Assembly: GCA_016194865.1 (NCBI GenBank)
Contig: JACQAT010000005.1
Location: forward strand, 1-64,000
Reading direction: 5' to 3'
Source of the DNA: Chloroflexota bacterium
GTDB lineage: Bacteria > Chloroflexota > Limnocylindria > P2-11E
DNA length: 64,000 nucleotides
This document shows positions 52,063 to 60,102 of the stretch, piece by piece. A program made the translations under genes and the position numbers. The notes beneath the pieces are model-generated. The model saw only the letters and a program-made list of their open reading frames with translations. It searched no databases and was not told the origin of the DNA. Each line of letters starts with the position of its first letter. The stretch's first letter is position 1.

Positions 52063-54318
52063 ATGATCGCGACGGCGCTGCGCGCGCTGTTCCCGCCCAT
52101 CGCGTGGTCGCGGCTGCGCTTCCGAGGCGGGCTCGTCGCGCTGCCGATCTTCGTCGTGATGCAGCTCGTCTACCCCGCGTCGCTCGAGCAGGCCGAGTGG
52201 GTCGAGGCGACCTCCCAGTTCGCCGGTCTGGCGCTCTTCGCGCTCGCGCTCGGCACGGTCATCGGCAACGGCCGGCTGTCCGCGCGGCGCGCCAGCCTCG
52301 TCGGCGTGGTCAGCGGGGCCCTCGCGGTGTTCCTCTTCACCCTCGGCGTGAGCGACGCGGGTCCGCTGCACGCCCGCGCCGCCGCCCTCGGCATCAGGGT
52401 GAACAACTACCTCACGCAGGTCCTCGCGGGCGAGGCCGCGAGCGATCCGACGGTCTTCATCCTGTTCCTCGGCGCGTCGGTGTGGGCCTCGACGTTCGTC
52501 GGGTCGTTCGCGCTCGCGCGCTCGAAGCGCCTGTGGGACGCGATCCTGCTCTCGGGGTTCTGCCTCGTGGTGAACACGTCCCTGGCGCTCACGTCGCTGC
52601 TGCAGGACCTCGTGGTCTTCACGGTCTGCGTGCTGCTGCTGCTCGTGCGCCTCCACATGGTCACGCTGCAGGAGCGCTGGGCGCGGCAGAACATCGTGCC
52701 GACCGGCGAGATGGACTGGCGGCTGCTGCGCGGCGGCCTCACCTGGACCCTGGTCCTCGTGATCATGGCGGTCGCGACACCGCGCGTCGGCGCGGCCGAG
52801 CTCGTGAACAACGCGTTCGGCTCGTTCGAGGGCCCCTACCACCGCGTCGAGGCCGAGTGGCAGCGCTTCTTTGCCGGCGTCTCCGGACCGAGCCGCCTGC
52901 GCGGCGTGTCGTTCTCGGACTCGATCCGGCTCGGCCAGGCGCCGAACCTCGGCGACCGCGTCGTGCTCAACGTCGACGCCCCGGCGGGCCACTTCTGGCG
53001 CGCCGTCACCTACGACTTCTACACCGGTCAGGGCTGGCGCACGACCGAGCAGGACAAGGCCGACAGGATCGACCCGAGGTACAGCGGCCGCGAGAAGATC
53101 GACGTCACCTTCGACGTCGTCGTCCCGCACGCGAACATCCTGTTCGCGCCGAACGAGCCGACGAAGGTGAACATCCCGTTCCAGTTCCAGACGGGCGAGG
53201 ATCGCAACTACTCGACCTCGCTCCACGCCGTGAACCGCGCGCAGGCCGAGGGCCCGTACACCGTGACGGCGCTCGTCTCGACCGCGGACAAGGTGACGCT
53301 GCGCAAGGCCACGACCGCGTATCCGGCGTACATCAAGACGAAGTACCTCCAGCTGCCCACCAGCCTGCCGCAGCGCGTGAAGGACAAGGCGCACACGATC
53401 GCCGACGGCAAGGCGACGCCGTACGACAAGGCCGAGGCGCTCGAGACCTACCTGCGCCAGAACTACAAGTACTCGACCGTCGTCCGCGCGCCGCCCGCGG
53501 GCCGCGACCCGGTCGACTACTTCCTCTTCGACCTCAAGGAGGACTTCTGCGAGTACTTCGCGTCGTCCATGACCGTGATGCTGCGCGAGCTCGGCATCCC
53601 GGCGCGCATGGTCGAGGGCTTCTCGACGGGCACGTTCGATCCGGAGCAGGGCCGCTACATCGTGCGCGAGCTCAACGCGCACGCGTGGGTCGAGGCCTAC
53701 TTCCCGCAGTACGGCTGGATCGAGTTCGAGCCCACGCCGTCGGAGACGGTGTTCCCGCGCGTCGAGGACGTCACGTTGATCAACGACGGGAGCGCCGTGG
53801 TCGGTGAGAACGGTGCGGTCCGCGACGCCAACGACCCGGACGCGCTCGGGCGCGACGAGAAAGAGGGCGCGGGCCCGGACGGCAGCGACAGCAGCTTCGC
53901 CGGCGGCGTGCTGAACGTGGTGCGGGAGATCGACCCGCGCCCGGCCATCGCCGCGGTGCTGCTGCTCCTGCTCGGCCTGCTCGCGGCGTACGCGCGCTTC
54001 GAGCTGCGCTTCCGGGATCTCGCGCCGATCGACCGGGCATGGGCGAAGACGCGGCTGCTCGGCTCCTACCTCGGCCATGCCCCGGCCGCGTCGCAGACCA
54101 CCTACGAGTACGCCGACTCTCTCGGTCGCGCCGTGCCGGATGCGCACGGCCCGCTGCGCGACATCGCGCACGCGCGGGTCGTGGACCGCTACTCGAGGTC
54201 GGGCGTGACCGACGTCGAGCTCGACGCCGTGGAGAACGCCTGGGGCCGCGTCGCCCGGGCGCTCATCGCGCTCGTGCCGCAGCGGATCGTGCGGGCCATC
54301 GCGCGCTTCGTCCACTGA
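52063..54318 (+). CDS. TgpA-like membrane transglutaminase
   Basis: A 751-residue protein with about six N-terminal membrane helices (residues 20-230), a periplasmic/extracellular transglutaminase domain, and a C-terminal helix (AIAAVLLLLLGLLAAYARF) with a short DUF4129-like tail. Catalytic Cys is near 496 in EDFCEYFASSMTVML and His near 540 in NAHAWVEAYFPQYGW, with FEPTPSE following. DUF3488/transglutaminase proteins of this kind sit behind MoxR and DUF58 genes. The ATG starts right after the DUF58 stop. Confidence 0.92.
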   Translation: MIATALRALFPPIAWSRLRFRGGLVALPIFVVMQLVYPASLEQAEWVEATSQFAGLALFALALGTVIGNGRLSARRASLVGVVSGALAVFLFTLGVSDAGPLHARAAALGIRVNNYLTQVLAGEAASDPTVFILFLGASVWASTFVGSFALARSKRLWDAILLSGFCLVVNTSLALTSLLQDLVVFTVCVLLLLVRLHMVTLQERWARQNIVPTGEMDWRLLRGGLTWTLVLVIMAVATPRVGAAELVNNAFGSFEGPYHRVEAEWQRFFAGVSGPSRLRGVSFSDSIRLGQAPNLGDRVVLNVDAPAGHFWRAVTYDFYTGQGWRTTEQDKADRIDPRYSGREKIDVTFDVVVPHANILFAPNEPTKVNIPFQFQTGEDRNYSTSLHAVNRAQAEGPYTVTALVSTADKVTLRKATTAYPAYIKTKYLQLPTSLPQRVKDKAHTIADGKATPYDKAEALETYLRQNYKYSTVVRAPPAGRDPVDYFLFDLKEDFCEYFASSMTVMLRELGIPARMVEGFSTGTFDPEQGRYIVRELNAHAWVEAYFPQYGWIEFEPTPSETVFPRVEDVTLINDGSAVVGENGAVRDANDPDALGRDEKEGAGPDGSDSSFAGGVLNVVREIDPRPAIAAVLLLLLGLLAAYARFELRFRDLAPIDRAWAKTRLLGSYLGHAPAASQTTYEYADSLGRAVPDAHGPLRDIAHARVVDRYSRSGVTDVELDAVENAWGRVARALIALVPQRIVRAIARFVH

Positions 54319-54794
54319 GCGGGCCCGACCACCCGAACATCGAGCGCGTCCGCGCTCACGCGAGCGCCTGCGGCGTCGAGCTCCCGGTCAAGCGCTTCAG
54401 CGGGACGACGCGGACCGCCGAGGACGCCGCGCGCGAGATCGGCTGCGGCGTCGCGGAGATCGTGAAGTCGCTCGTGTTCGTCGCCGACGGGTCGCCGGTC
54501 GTCGTGTGCTGCTCGGGCGCCCAGCGCGTCGACGAGCAGCGTCTCGCTGCAGCGCTCGGCGCGTCGCGCGTGCGGCGCTCGACCGCCGACGAGGCGAAGG
54601 ACGCGACCGGCTTCCCGATCGGCGGCATCCCACCATTCGCCCACGCGACGCCGTGCCGCGTGCTCGTCGATCGTGGGCTGCTGGCGTACGAGACCGTGTG
54701 GGCCGCCGCCGGCCTGCATGACGCCGTGTTCCCGATCGCGCCGGCCGAGCTCGTGCGGCTGGCCGGCGCGACGCTCGCCGACGTCGCGGTCTGA
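54315..54794 (+). CDS. YbaK/EbsC-like aminoacyl-tRNA deacylase with apparent CTG start
   Basis: A 159-residue protein of the YbaK/ProX editing-domain family: IVKSLVFVADGSPVVVCCSG, the conserved Lys in EIVKSL, and the GGIPPFAHATP loop. Such proteins clear mischarged tRNA. Coding similarity begins at SGPDHPNIERVRAHA, directly after a CTG that overlaps the preceding TGA (CTGA at 54315-54318), the position of a normal ATGA/GTGA junction in this genome. The next ATG, GTG or TTG in frame is about 49 codons in. CTG is therefore the likely initiator. Its stop overlaps the epimerase ATG. Confidence 0.8.
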   Translation: MSGPDHPNIERVRAHASACGVELPVKRFSGTTRTAEDAAREIGCGVAEIVKSLVFVADGSPVVVCCSGAQRVDEQRLAAALGASRVRRSTADEAKDATGFPIGGIPPFAHATPCRVLVDRGLLAYETVWAAAGLHDAVFPIAPAELVRLAGATLADVAV

Positions 54795-55723
54795 TGCGCG
54801 TCTTCGTCACCGGCGCGGCCGGCTTCGTCATGGGCGCCGTCGCGCGCGAGCTGCGCGCGCGTGGCGACGCGGTGGTCGCGCTGGTCCGCGATCCGGATAG
54901 GGCGGTCCGGCTGCGCGAGCTGGGCTGCGAGCTGGTGGTCGGCGACCTCGCCGCTCAGGCCGCGCTCGAGCGTGGCCTGAGCGGCGCGGCCGCGGCGATC
55001 CACGGCGCGGCGATCTACGAGGTCGGCATCTCGCGAGCGCGCCGATCAGCGTTGTTCGAGTCGAACGTGCGCGGCACCGAGCGCGTGCTGAGCGCCGCGC
55101 TCGCCGCGCGCGTCCCGAAGGTCGTGTACGTCTCGAGCGTCGTCGTGTTGGGCGACACGCACGGCAAGATCGTCGACGAGGCATATCGGCGCGATCCCGG
55201 CTACACGTCGTACTACGACGAGACCAAGCATCGCGCGCACGAGATCGCGCTGCGCTTCATCGAGCGCGGCCTGCCCTGCGTGATCGTCCAGCCCGGCCAG
55301 GTCTACGGCCCGGGCGATCACTCCGGCATCGGCGGCGTGCTCCACGACGCGAGCCGCGGCCGGCTGCCGGCGATCGTCTTCGCGGATCTCGGCCTGGACT
55401 TCGTCCACGTCGACGACGTCGCGGACGGCATCCTGCTCGCGCTCGATCGCGGTCGTGTCGGGGAGTCATTCGTGCTCGGCGGCGAGAACGCGACCGTGCG
55501 TGACGCGCTGCGGACCCTCGCGCGCGTGACCGGCCATCGCGCGCCGCGGATCGAGATACCGGCCGCGCCGCTCCGCGCCCTCGCCCCGTTCAGCTCGCGC
55601 CTGCGCGAGATCCTCTCATCCGCCGATGGCGTGACGTTCTGGGCGAGAGATGACAAGGCGAGACAGGAGCTCGGCTACGCGCCGCGCGATCTCGAGACAG
55701 GACTGCGCCAGACGTATCACTAG
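54794..55723 (+). CDS. NAD-dependent epimerase/dehydratase family protein
   Basis: A 309-residue extended SDR. The N-terminal FVTGAAGFVMGAVARELRAR is the cofactor loop (Met replaces the usual Gly/Ile in GFxG), VYVSSVVVLGD carries the Ser position, and SYYDETKHRAHEIA the catalytic YxxxK. DFVHVDDVADGILLA and FVLGGENATVRD are typical of the dihydroflavonol-reductase-like group. Substrate unknown. Coupled to the YbaK-like gene (TGATG). It ends 36 bases from the convergent ATP-grasp gene. Confidence 0.88.
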   Translation: MRVFVTGAAGFVMGAVARELRARGDAVVALVRDPDRAVRLRELGCELVVGDLAAQAALERGLSGAAAAIHGAAIYEVGISRARRSALFESNVRGTERVLSAALAARVPKVVYVSSVVVLGDTHGKIVDEAYRRDPGYTSYYDETKHRAHEIALRFIERGLPCVIVQPGQVYGPGDHSGIGGVLHDASRGRLPAIVFADLGLDFVHVDDVADGILLALDRGRVGESFVLGGENATVRDALRTLARVTGHRAPRIEIPAAPLRALAPFSSRLREILSSADGVTFWARDDKARQELGYAPRDLETGLRQTYH

Positions 55724-55758
55724 GGGCGGCGCCGGATCGGTATACACGCGGTCGCACG

Positions 55759-56649
55759 CTAGTGGCGGGGTGACGTCGGTCCTTCCCGGAGGAGGTCTAC
55801 GACCGCGTCCGACATCTGTTGGCCCGCGAGATCCTCGTAGTGGGAGAACGCGGGCGACGGATTGACCTCGAAGCAGTAAGGGGCGCCGTCGGCCCGGAAC
55901 TTCAGGTCGAGCCCCGCGATCATCAGGCCGAGCTCAGCCGCCAGATGTCGACAGGCGTCCGCAACAGTGCTGTCAAGCTCATGTGGCGCGTAGCGCACGT
56001 GCGAACCGTAGCGCTGCGCATATCGATAGTCGATCGTATCGGTCTCGATCGCGGTCGCGAAGACGTCGCGACCGATGACGTGGACGCGCACATTCAACCC
56101 CTCGACGAATTCTTGGAACTGCACCGGCGACCATCGAACTCGGCTCAGATCCGCGTCTCTCGTCAGTTCGGTCACGATCGAGCGCACCGAGCTGATCGAC
56201 TTGAACACCACCCGTGCGTGCTCACGAGCGAAGGCACGCACGCGGTCGGGGTCATTCGTTATCAGCGTGTCCGGCACGAGAAATCCCGCACGCGCGATCA
56301 CCTGCAGCTGCCCAGGTTTCGAGTAGTTGGTTGCCATGAGCGAAGGTCGGTTCACGACCAGAGCACCGGTGACTTCGAGCCAATCGGTGATCCGATCCAC
56401 GAACCGTTGCGCGGCATGGTCCGTTGGTACCGGACGCTCGAGCCGCGCGTACGCGGCAGAGCGCTCCCCCAGCGGGAACGCAGCACCATCCAGCACCAGA
56501 CACGCGTGGTCTGGTCCGTCGCCCTCCAGCCAGGCCCGGTCCGCAGGCTCATCCTGATCCGCGAAGACGAAGGGAACAGATGCATCCTTGAGTGCCCGCG
56601 CGGTAGCCCGTACAGGGCCATCGCGGCCGCTGCCGAAGAGGAATATCAC
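55759..56649 (-). CDS. Graspetide-type ATP-grasp ligase (RimK-like)
   Basis: A 296-residue ATP-grasp ligase. The pre-ATP-grasp part ends VVNRPSLMATNYSKPGQLQV (99-118). The ATP-binding Lys is K150 in RVVFKSISSVRSIVTEL, followed by WSPVQFQEFVEGLNVRVHVI. The metal-binding end AGLDLKF...YCFEVNPSPAFSHYE has D248, E261 and N263. This order and wording match ligases that make omega-ester or omega-amide links in ribosomal peptides (microviridin/MvdD-like, SAV_5884-like), from memory of the family. Its GTG overlaps the partner gene's stop (GTGA at 56646-56649). It is last in a three-gene operon with a repeat-rich putative substrate. Confidence 0.82.
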   Translation of the reverse strand: MIFLFGSGRDGPVRATARALKDASVPFVFADQDEPADRAWLEGDGPDHACLVLDGAAFPLGERSAAYARLERPVPTDHAAQRFVDRITDWLEVTGALVVNRPSLMATNYSKPGQLQVIARAGFLVPDTLITNDPDRVRAFAREHARVVFKSISSVRSIVTELTRDADLSRVRWSPVQFQEFVEGLNVRVHVIGRDVFATAIETDTIDYRYAQRYGSHVRYAPHELDSTVADACRHLAAELGLMIAGLDLKFRADGAPYCFEVNPSPAFSHYEDLAGQQMSDAVVDLLREGPTSPRH

Positions 56650-57347
56650 GATGCCGTTCGGGCGAGCTCGCGAAGGCGGGCCAGGAGCGCGTCTCCGCCA
56701 AGACGAAGGTCGGCGTCCAGCGACGCATCGGTGAATGTCCATCCCTCGGTACCGGCCACGAGTCGGATCTCGACGAGTTCGGTCTGCGTACGTTGGCAGA
56801 GCGCCCGCGCAGCGTCTCGAAGCTCGGCGGGCAACTCGACTCCCACGGACTCGCCGTAGAGCAGCAGCGCGTACATCGTGGGCCGTTCCTCGGTGACCTC
56901 GATCCCGGCGTCCCATGGGTCGCGCGTCTCGAAGCCTGCACGCCGCGCGAGCGTTCGCCACTGCGCCGGCGAGCGATACGGGCCGCGCGGCCCGGAGCCG
57001 ACAGGTCGGTTGAGCACGGGCCCTGGCAGGCAGTTCATCCAGCTCGCGAAGAGCGCGAGCGATTCCTCGTACGCATACTCGCGGTCGTCCTCAGTCGCAA
57101 GCGGCTGTGAGGGTGGGTGGTGGCGGTTCAGCACCAGACCGACGGTCTGCTCGGTGAGGTTCCGCCCGTCGGCGAGCTCGATGGTGAACGCATTCCGTTC
57201 GCCCGCGACCGTGTGCTCGATACGCAGAGCGCTTGCGAGCTCCCCTGAGCCCACGAGGTCGATGTCCGTGCCCATGGCTCGAAGCCGAAGATAGGCCCAC
57301 AGAGCGCTCTCGTCTCGACTGTCGCAGATCACCAGAGCGCGGCGCAT
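56646..57347 (-). CDS. Degenerate ATP-grasp-like partner protein
   Basis: A 233-residue protein without a clear family. It parallels the neighbouring ligase: VLNRPVGSGPRGPYRSPAQW then RTLARRAGFETRDP (residues 111-145) matches the ligase's VVNRP...SKPGQLQVIARAGFLVPDT. The C-terminal VEIRLVAGTEGWTFTDASLD sits where the ligase has its Asp/Glu/Asn metal segment. The ATP-binding Lys region and the QFQEF strand are absent. I infer a pseudo-ligase that may bind the substrate or the true ligase. ATG 57347, 22 bases after the repeat-protein stop; longer upstream starts are shadows. No similar stand-alone family is known to me. Confidence 0.65.
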   Translation of the reverse strand: MRRALVICDSRDESALWAYLRLRAMGTDIDLVGSGELASALRIEHTVAGERNAFTIELADGRNLTEQTVGLVLNRHHPPSQPLATEDDREYAYEESLALFASWMNCLPGPVLNRPVGSGPRGPYRSPAQWRTLARRAGFETRDPWDAGIEVTEERPTMYALLLYGESVGVELPAELRDAARALCQRTQTELVEIRLVAGTEGWTFTDASLDADLRLGGDALLARLRELARTAS

Positions 57348-57369
57348 CCCAGAACCGCGACGCTTGCTA

Positions 57370-58062
57370 CTACGCGCTCGTGTCCCGCGCGTCCTTCCGC
57401 AGCCGGGCCGACTCATCGCGATCCCGCAGCTCGGCCGCCACCGCGAGCAATGCGGCGCTGCTCGGATCCGCAGGCGTAGGTCCGACCCGCGGCCGCAACG
57501 TCGCGTCTATGAAGTGACGCAATTCGCCGCGCGCACTCGGCGTGTCGCCATCCTTGCCCTTGTCGCTGCTGTCCTTCGTGCTGTCCTTCGTCTTATGCGG
57601 GCCCTCGGTCGGGTCCTTGTCGGCGGAGTCCTTGTCGTCCTTGCTCGCCTTCGTGCGAAGCGCGCCTTGTTCACGCGGTCCTTTTTCGTCTGGCTTATCG
57701 CCAGGCTTGTCACGGGACTTGTCGTCAGGTTTATCCCAACTGTCGAGCTTGTCGCCCGGTTTCTCTTTGTCCTTGTCAGTCTTATCCCCGGGCTTCTCGA
57801 ATGGCTTCTCCGGCCTCGCGCTCGCGAACGGGAGCTCCGCCGCCTCACGCTCCTTGGGCTTGTCTCCGTCCTTCGTCTTGTGCGGACCCTCGCTCGGGTC
57901 CTTTGGGCCTGGATCCGTGATCGGCCGTGGAGGCTGTTCTCGCGCTTTCTCCGATACCTTGTCTCCGTCCTTCGTCTTGGGCGGACTTTCCCGCGGATCC
58001 TTGGGTGGATCCTCACGGCCCTTCTCGTGCGGCACCTTGGCAAACCGAGCCTGGCTGGCCAT
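57370..58062 (-). CDS. Repeat-rich hydrophilic protein, putative graspetide precursor
   Basis: A 230-residue protein, mostly Lys, Asp, Pro, Glu, Gly, Ser and Thr. A motif KDPxE(G/S)P(H/P)KTKD(G/S) occurs three times, near residues 21-33, 54-66 and 149-161. A second motif KP(G/D)(D/E)K occurs five times between 90 and 127. The C-terminus is different: GELRHFIDATLRPRVGP (179-195), then a helix-forming Ala/Leu/Arg/Asp segment. ATG 58062 has AAAGGA upstream. It is first in the operon with the ATP-grasp pair. Thr/Ser/Lys next to Asp/Glu would suit ester or amide cross-links. The alternative is an ordinary disordered hydrophilin-like protein. Confidence 0.7.
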   Translation of the reverse strand: MASQARFAKVPHEKGREDPPKDPRESPPKTKDGDKVSEKAREQPPRPITDPGPKDPSEGPHKTKDGDKPKEREAAELPFASARPEKPFEKPGDKTDKDKEKPGDKLDSWDKPDDKSRDKPGDKPDEKGPREQGALRTKASKDDKDSADKDPTEGPHKTKDSTKDSSDKGKDGDTPSARGELRHFIDATLRPRVGPTPADPSSAALLAVAAELRDRDESARLRKDARDTSA

Positions 58063-58180
58063 CTCTGATCCTTTCCCGGCGCTGGCGCGCCCGAAACCCA
58101 CGCGCAAAGGGGTGGGCTTGACCGCTACGTCGTGAGCACCGAGGACAATAGGACCAGCGTCAAGTTCAACGTAGCGAGAG

Positions 58181-58501
58181 CTACGGTCGCTCCTCCTCGT
58201 CGTCGCCGTCGTCGTCGGACTCGAACTCGTCGGAGTAGAAGCCGAGCTCCTCGCCCTTGAACACCGTGACCAGGAAGTCCTCGCGCTCGGGGTCGTGCGT
58301 CTGCACGAGCTCCTCGTCGAGCTGGTCGATCAGCTGCTGGAGCTCGTCGTCCTGGAGGTCCACCTCGAGGAGCAGCGTCGCATTGACCTCGAAGCGGCCG
58401 TAATGCAGGTCCACGCGGCCGATGCGGCGCGCGCCGCCGTAGATGGCGAACACCTCGCTCGCCTCGGTGCGGACCGCGCGCTCGAACCTCGCTGCTTCCA
58501 T
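58181..58501 (-). CDS. Conserved hypothetical acidic protein
   Basis: A 106-residue protein with no domain I can name. It reads like a small alpha/beta fold (FERAVRTEASEVFAIYGGAR, RIGRVDLHYGRFEVNATLLL) followed by a Glu/Asp/Leu helix (DDELQQLIDQLDEELVQTHD) and an acidic tail ending DDGDDEEERP. ATG start at 58501, 23 bases downstream of serA's stop and on the same strand, so it is probably in the serA transcript. Function unknown. Its stop is 119 bases from the repeat-protein start. Confidence 0.7.
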   Translation of the reverse strand: MEAARFERAVRTEASEVFAIYGGARRIGRVDLHYGRFEVNATLLLEVDLQDDELQQLIDQLDEELVQTHDPEREDFLVTVFKGEELGFYSDEFESDDDGDDEEERP

Positions 58502-58524
58502 GAGGGCTGGACTCTACACGCCCG

Positions 58525-60102
58525 CTAGACGCCGAGACGCGCGGTGCGGACCTCGACGATGTCGGCGTAGTGGCCGATGCGCTCGCGCACGGCGTCGGGG
58601 ACGGGGTCGTCGAGCGTCAGGATCATGAGCGCCTCGCCGCGCGGATTGCGCCGTCCGACCTGCATGGACGAGATGTTCACGTCGTTCTCGCCCAGGACGG
58701 TCCCGACGCGGCCGACGAGGCCGGGCTTGTCGGTGTGCTTCGTGAGCAGCAGGTGCCCCTCGATGGGCACGTCGACCCAGAAGCCGTCGATGCGGACGAT
58801 GCGCGGCTCGCCCTGCACGAGCGATCCCGCGACCTCGGTCCCGCCGACGCGCAGCGTGAGCAGGCTCGTGTAGCGCGCGGGCTCGAGCTCCTGGCGCTCG
58901 GCGATCGCGAGCCCGCGATCCTTCGCGAGCGCGAGCGCGTTCACGAGATTCACGCGCTGCTCCGAGAACTGCTCGAGCAGGCCCTTCACGCCAGCGGCGC
59001 GCAGCGGCTCCGGGTCGAGCTCGAGCAGCGTCCCCTGATAGACGAGCTCGAGGCTGCTCGGGCGGCCCTCGAGGAGCTGCGCGGCGAGCGAGCCGAGCCC
59101 CTCGGCAAGACGCAGCCACGCGGTGCCGCCCGCCTCTTCGCTCGGCGGGCGCGGCGCGTTCACCGCGTCGCGCGCGGGCCGGCCCTGCAGCACGTCGATG
59201 ATCTGGCGCGCCACGTCGACGGAGACGTTCGTCTGCGCCTCGACGGTCGAGCCCGCGATGTGCGGCGTGAGGATCGTGCGCGGCGCGGAGCGGAGGGGAG
59301 AGTCGGCCGGCAGCGGCTCGGTCGCGAAGACGTCGAGCGCGGCGCCTGCGAGCTCGTTCTTCTCGAGCGCGCTCGCCAGCGCCGCGGGGTCGACGACCTC
59401 GCCGCGCGAGCAGTTCACGAGGATCGCGGTCGGCTTCATCAGCGCGAGCGTCGTCGCGTTGATCATGCCGCGCGTCTTCTCGGTGAGCGGCGTGTGCAGC
59501 GAGATGACGTCGGCGTCGCGCAGCAGCTCGTCGAGCTCGACCAGGCGCGCGCCGAGCGCGCGCGCGCCGGCCTCGGTCGCGTACGGGTCGTGGGCGATCA
59601 CGTGCATCTCGAACGCGGCCGCGCGGCGCGCGACGAGCCCGCCCACGCGCCCGATGCCGATGAGCCCGAGCGTCTTCCCGCGCAGCTCGCGTCCCATGAA
59701 CGCGCTTCGCGTCCACTTCCCGGCCCGCACGCTCTGGTCGGCGTCGACCACCTTGCGCAGCAGCGCGAGCGACAGCGTGAGCGCGTGCTCCGCGGCGGCC
59801 CAGACGTTGCCGAACGGGGCGTTCACGACGTACACGCCACGCGCCGTGGCGGCCGGCACGTCGATGTTGTCGACGCCGACGCCGGCGCGACCGACCACCA
59901 TGAGCTTCTTCGCCGCGTCCAGGACCTTCGCGGTGACCTTCGTCTCGCTGCGCACGACGAGACCGTCGCTGTCGGCGACCTGCTTCAGGAGGTCGGCCTC
60001 GCTCAGTCCCGTCGCGACGCGCACCTCGCAGTGCTCCCGCAGGAGGTCGATGCCCTCCTGCGCGACCGGGTCCGCGACGAGGACGACGGGTCTGTTGCTA
60101 AC
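58525..60102 (-). CDS. serA: D-3-phosphoglycerate dehydrogenase with apparent GTT start
   Basis: About 525 residues; first enzyme of serine synthesis from 3-phosphoglycerate. The catalytic domain has GRAGVGVDNIDVPAATARGV, cofactor loop LGLIGIGRVGGLVARRAAAF, NCSRGEVVDPAALASAL (catalytic Arg), and LTPHIAGSTVEAQ (catalytic His). An ASB-like domain and a C-terminal ACT domain (HTDKPGLVGRVGTVLGENDV) follow. The family N-terminus continues upstream of the first GTG (60024) as SNRPVVLVADPVAQEGIDLL, but no ATG/GTG/TTG precedes it. A GTT at 60100-60102, overlapping the aminotransferase TAG, sits where Met belongs. Confidence 0.92.
   Translation of the reverse strand, partial: VSNRPVVLVADPVAQEGIDLLREHCEVRVATGLSEADLLKQVADSDGLVVRSETKVTAKVLDAAKKLMVVGRAGVGVDNIDVPAATARGVYVVNAPFGNVWAAAEHALTLSLALLRKVVDADQSVRAGKWTRSAFMGRELRGKTLGLIGIGRVGGLVARRAAAFEMHVIAHDPYATEAGARALGARLVELDELLRDADVISLHTPLTEKTRGMINATTLALMKPTAILVNCSRGEVVDPAALASALEKNELAGAALDVFATEPLPADSPLRSAPRTILTPHIAGSTVEAQTNVSVDVARQIIDVLQGRPARDAVNAPRPPSEEAGGTAWLRLAEGLGSLAAQLLEGRPSSLELVYQGTLLELDPEPLRAAGVKGLLEQFSEQRVNLVNALALAKDRGLAIAERQELEPARYTSLLTLRVGGTEVAGSLVQGEPRIVRIDGFWVDVPIEGHLLLTKHTDKPGLVGRVGTVLGENDVNISSMQVGRRNPRGEALMILTLDDPVPDAVRERIGHYADIVEVRTARLGV

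Noticed and set aside
57364-58135. Long plus-strand readings opposite the repeat protein, rich in Leu/Ser/Val and membrane-like
   Set aside because: They are antisense shadows of the Lys/Asp codons; the minus-strand frame has the ribosome site and fits the operon.
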